Shown in pieces: positions 63,674 to 64,000 of a stretch of DNA of 64,000 nucleotides. Location: NCBI RefSeq assembly GCF_018502485.1, contig NZ_CP075546.1; one strand, written 5' to 3'. The notes under the pieces were generated by a model that was not told where the DNA came from, did not search any database, and saw nothing but the letters and a program-made list of their open reading frames with translations. Numbering within the stretch: position 1 is the first letter of the stretch; each line of letters starts with the position of its first letter. The stretch comes from Methanospirillum purgamenti. Lineage in GTDB: Archaea > Halobacteriota > Methanomicrobia > Methanomicrobiales > Methanospirillaceae. The translations under genes and the position numbers were made by a program.

Positions 63674-63921
63674 CCCCACCCCTTTGTTTCCACTGGAAGA
63701 AATAGAACAAGGTTGTTGTAATTTCTTTGCTGTTATTCTAAATTTTACTTATAGTATGTTTTTTTAATATTTTTTTACAATTTCATAATATTTTATAATA
63801 TTAACAAAAACTATTTATGTACTCAAGCTAACCTATACAACAGAGAGTCGATATGATTTTTTTTTTGAAAAGTTATTCATGAGTCAAAAATGTGAGTTCC
63901 AGTGGAAACAAAGGGGTGGGG
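63674..63921. mobile_element. MITE-like element with 25-bp perfect inverted ends
   Basis: 63674-63698 (starting CCCCACCCCTTTG, ending CCACTGGAA) and 63897-63921 (starting TTCCAGTGG, ending AAGGGGTGGGG) are perfect reverse complements over 25 bases. The ~198 bp between them are AT-rich with T runs and no reading frame. I found no clear target duplication next to the ends. It could be a non-autonomous element, a remnant of an insertion sequence with its gene lost, or the outer ends of a longer hairpin. The left arm lies 61 bp upstream of moaB. Confidence 0.5.
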
Positions 63922-63952
63922 CATTGTTGATCATCACTCTTGTATCACGCCA

Positions 63953-63987
63953 CTAGTATTATTGGAATACCCATCGAATAATACTAG
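63953..63987. repeat. Perfect 11-bp hairpin at the right edge
   Basis: CTAGTATTATT (63953-63963) and AATAATACTAG (63977-63987) are perfect reverse complements around a 13-base loop. No T run follows, so a terminator is not obvious. It could be the end of another element that continues outside the window or an operator. Confidence 0.45.
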
Positions 63988-64000
63988 GATTACCTGGTTC

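Overview
The window is archaeal and almost certainly from a hydrogenotrophic methanogen of the Methanomicrobiales. Methanospirillum is my best guess for the genus, by inference only. The signs are cofD (coenzyme F420 synthesis), the large subunit of the archaeal D-family DNA polymerase, an HMf-type histone, a phosphorylating archaeal GAPDH, the KEOPS subunit Cgi121, Hel308, RadB, a VAT/Cdc48 ATPase, a MetE-core methionine synthase, and the UbiD/aconitase-X branch of the archaeal mevalonate pathway. Large secreted PKD and beta-propeller proteins are also typical of these organisms.

Layout. 0.6-3.7 kb: a membrane protein of unknown function, an MFS exporter gutted by an internal deletion, a small membrane protein and a CobW-type GTPase. 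3.75-5.06 kb: the first copy of a divergent three-gene cassette, made of an MTH865-like protein and a 54-aa four-cysteine protein on the minus strand and a cysteine-rich winged-helix regulator on the plus strand. 5.1-5.5 kb: a gene-free stretch with nested hairpins that may be a small RNA. 5.9-7.6 kb: a secreted metallophosphoesterase. 7.7-17.2 kb: an accessory, partly decayed island with a truncated RecG-like/AlbA_2-type gene, a RhuM-family gene, a frameshifted DUF2637+HTH gene and its deletion-derived second copy, a PAS histidine kinase, the second copy of the regulator cassette, a histone gene and a small DUF7123-like protein. 17.2-20.8 kb: a secreted protein, tRNA-Leu(CAA) and a large sensor kinase-like protein that lacks the expected phospho-acceptor histidine.

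20.8-28.6 kb is one minus-strand gene run: ubiX, ubiD, aconitase X, DnaJ-TPR and polC with a mini-intein. It joins three components of the archaeal mevalonate route (prenyl-FMN synthesis, anhydromevalonate-phosphate decarboxylase, phosphomevalonate dehydratase large subunit) to the replicative polymerase. 29-39.3 kb holds three tandem giant surface proteins. The first two are built from seven-bladed propellers and ~90-aa beta modules, all three carry PKD domains, and all end in the same ~165-aa C-terminal domain. 39.3-63.6 kb is mostly housekeeping: HD phosphohydrolase, cofD, deoxyadenosine deaminase, aspS, methionine synthase, acyl-CoA synthetase, Cdc48/VAT, larC, radB, a NosD-like beta-helix protein, an RRM protein, thiC, MBL hydrolase, DUF123, gap, tyrS, rio1, KH protein, hel308, cgi121 and moaB. 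The right end carries a 25-bp perfect inverted repeat bounding ~200 bp of AT-rich DNA (MITE-like) and a further perfect hairpin.

The most interesting item is the duplicated regulator / Cys-protein / MTH865-like cassette. Both copies keep all five regulator cysteines at the same residue numbers and all four cysteines of the small protein. Both divergent promoter regions are exactly 137 bp long and carry two conserved blocks at identical spacing, which looks like a self-contained redox- or metal-responsive unit.
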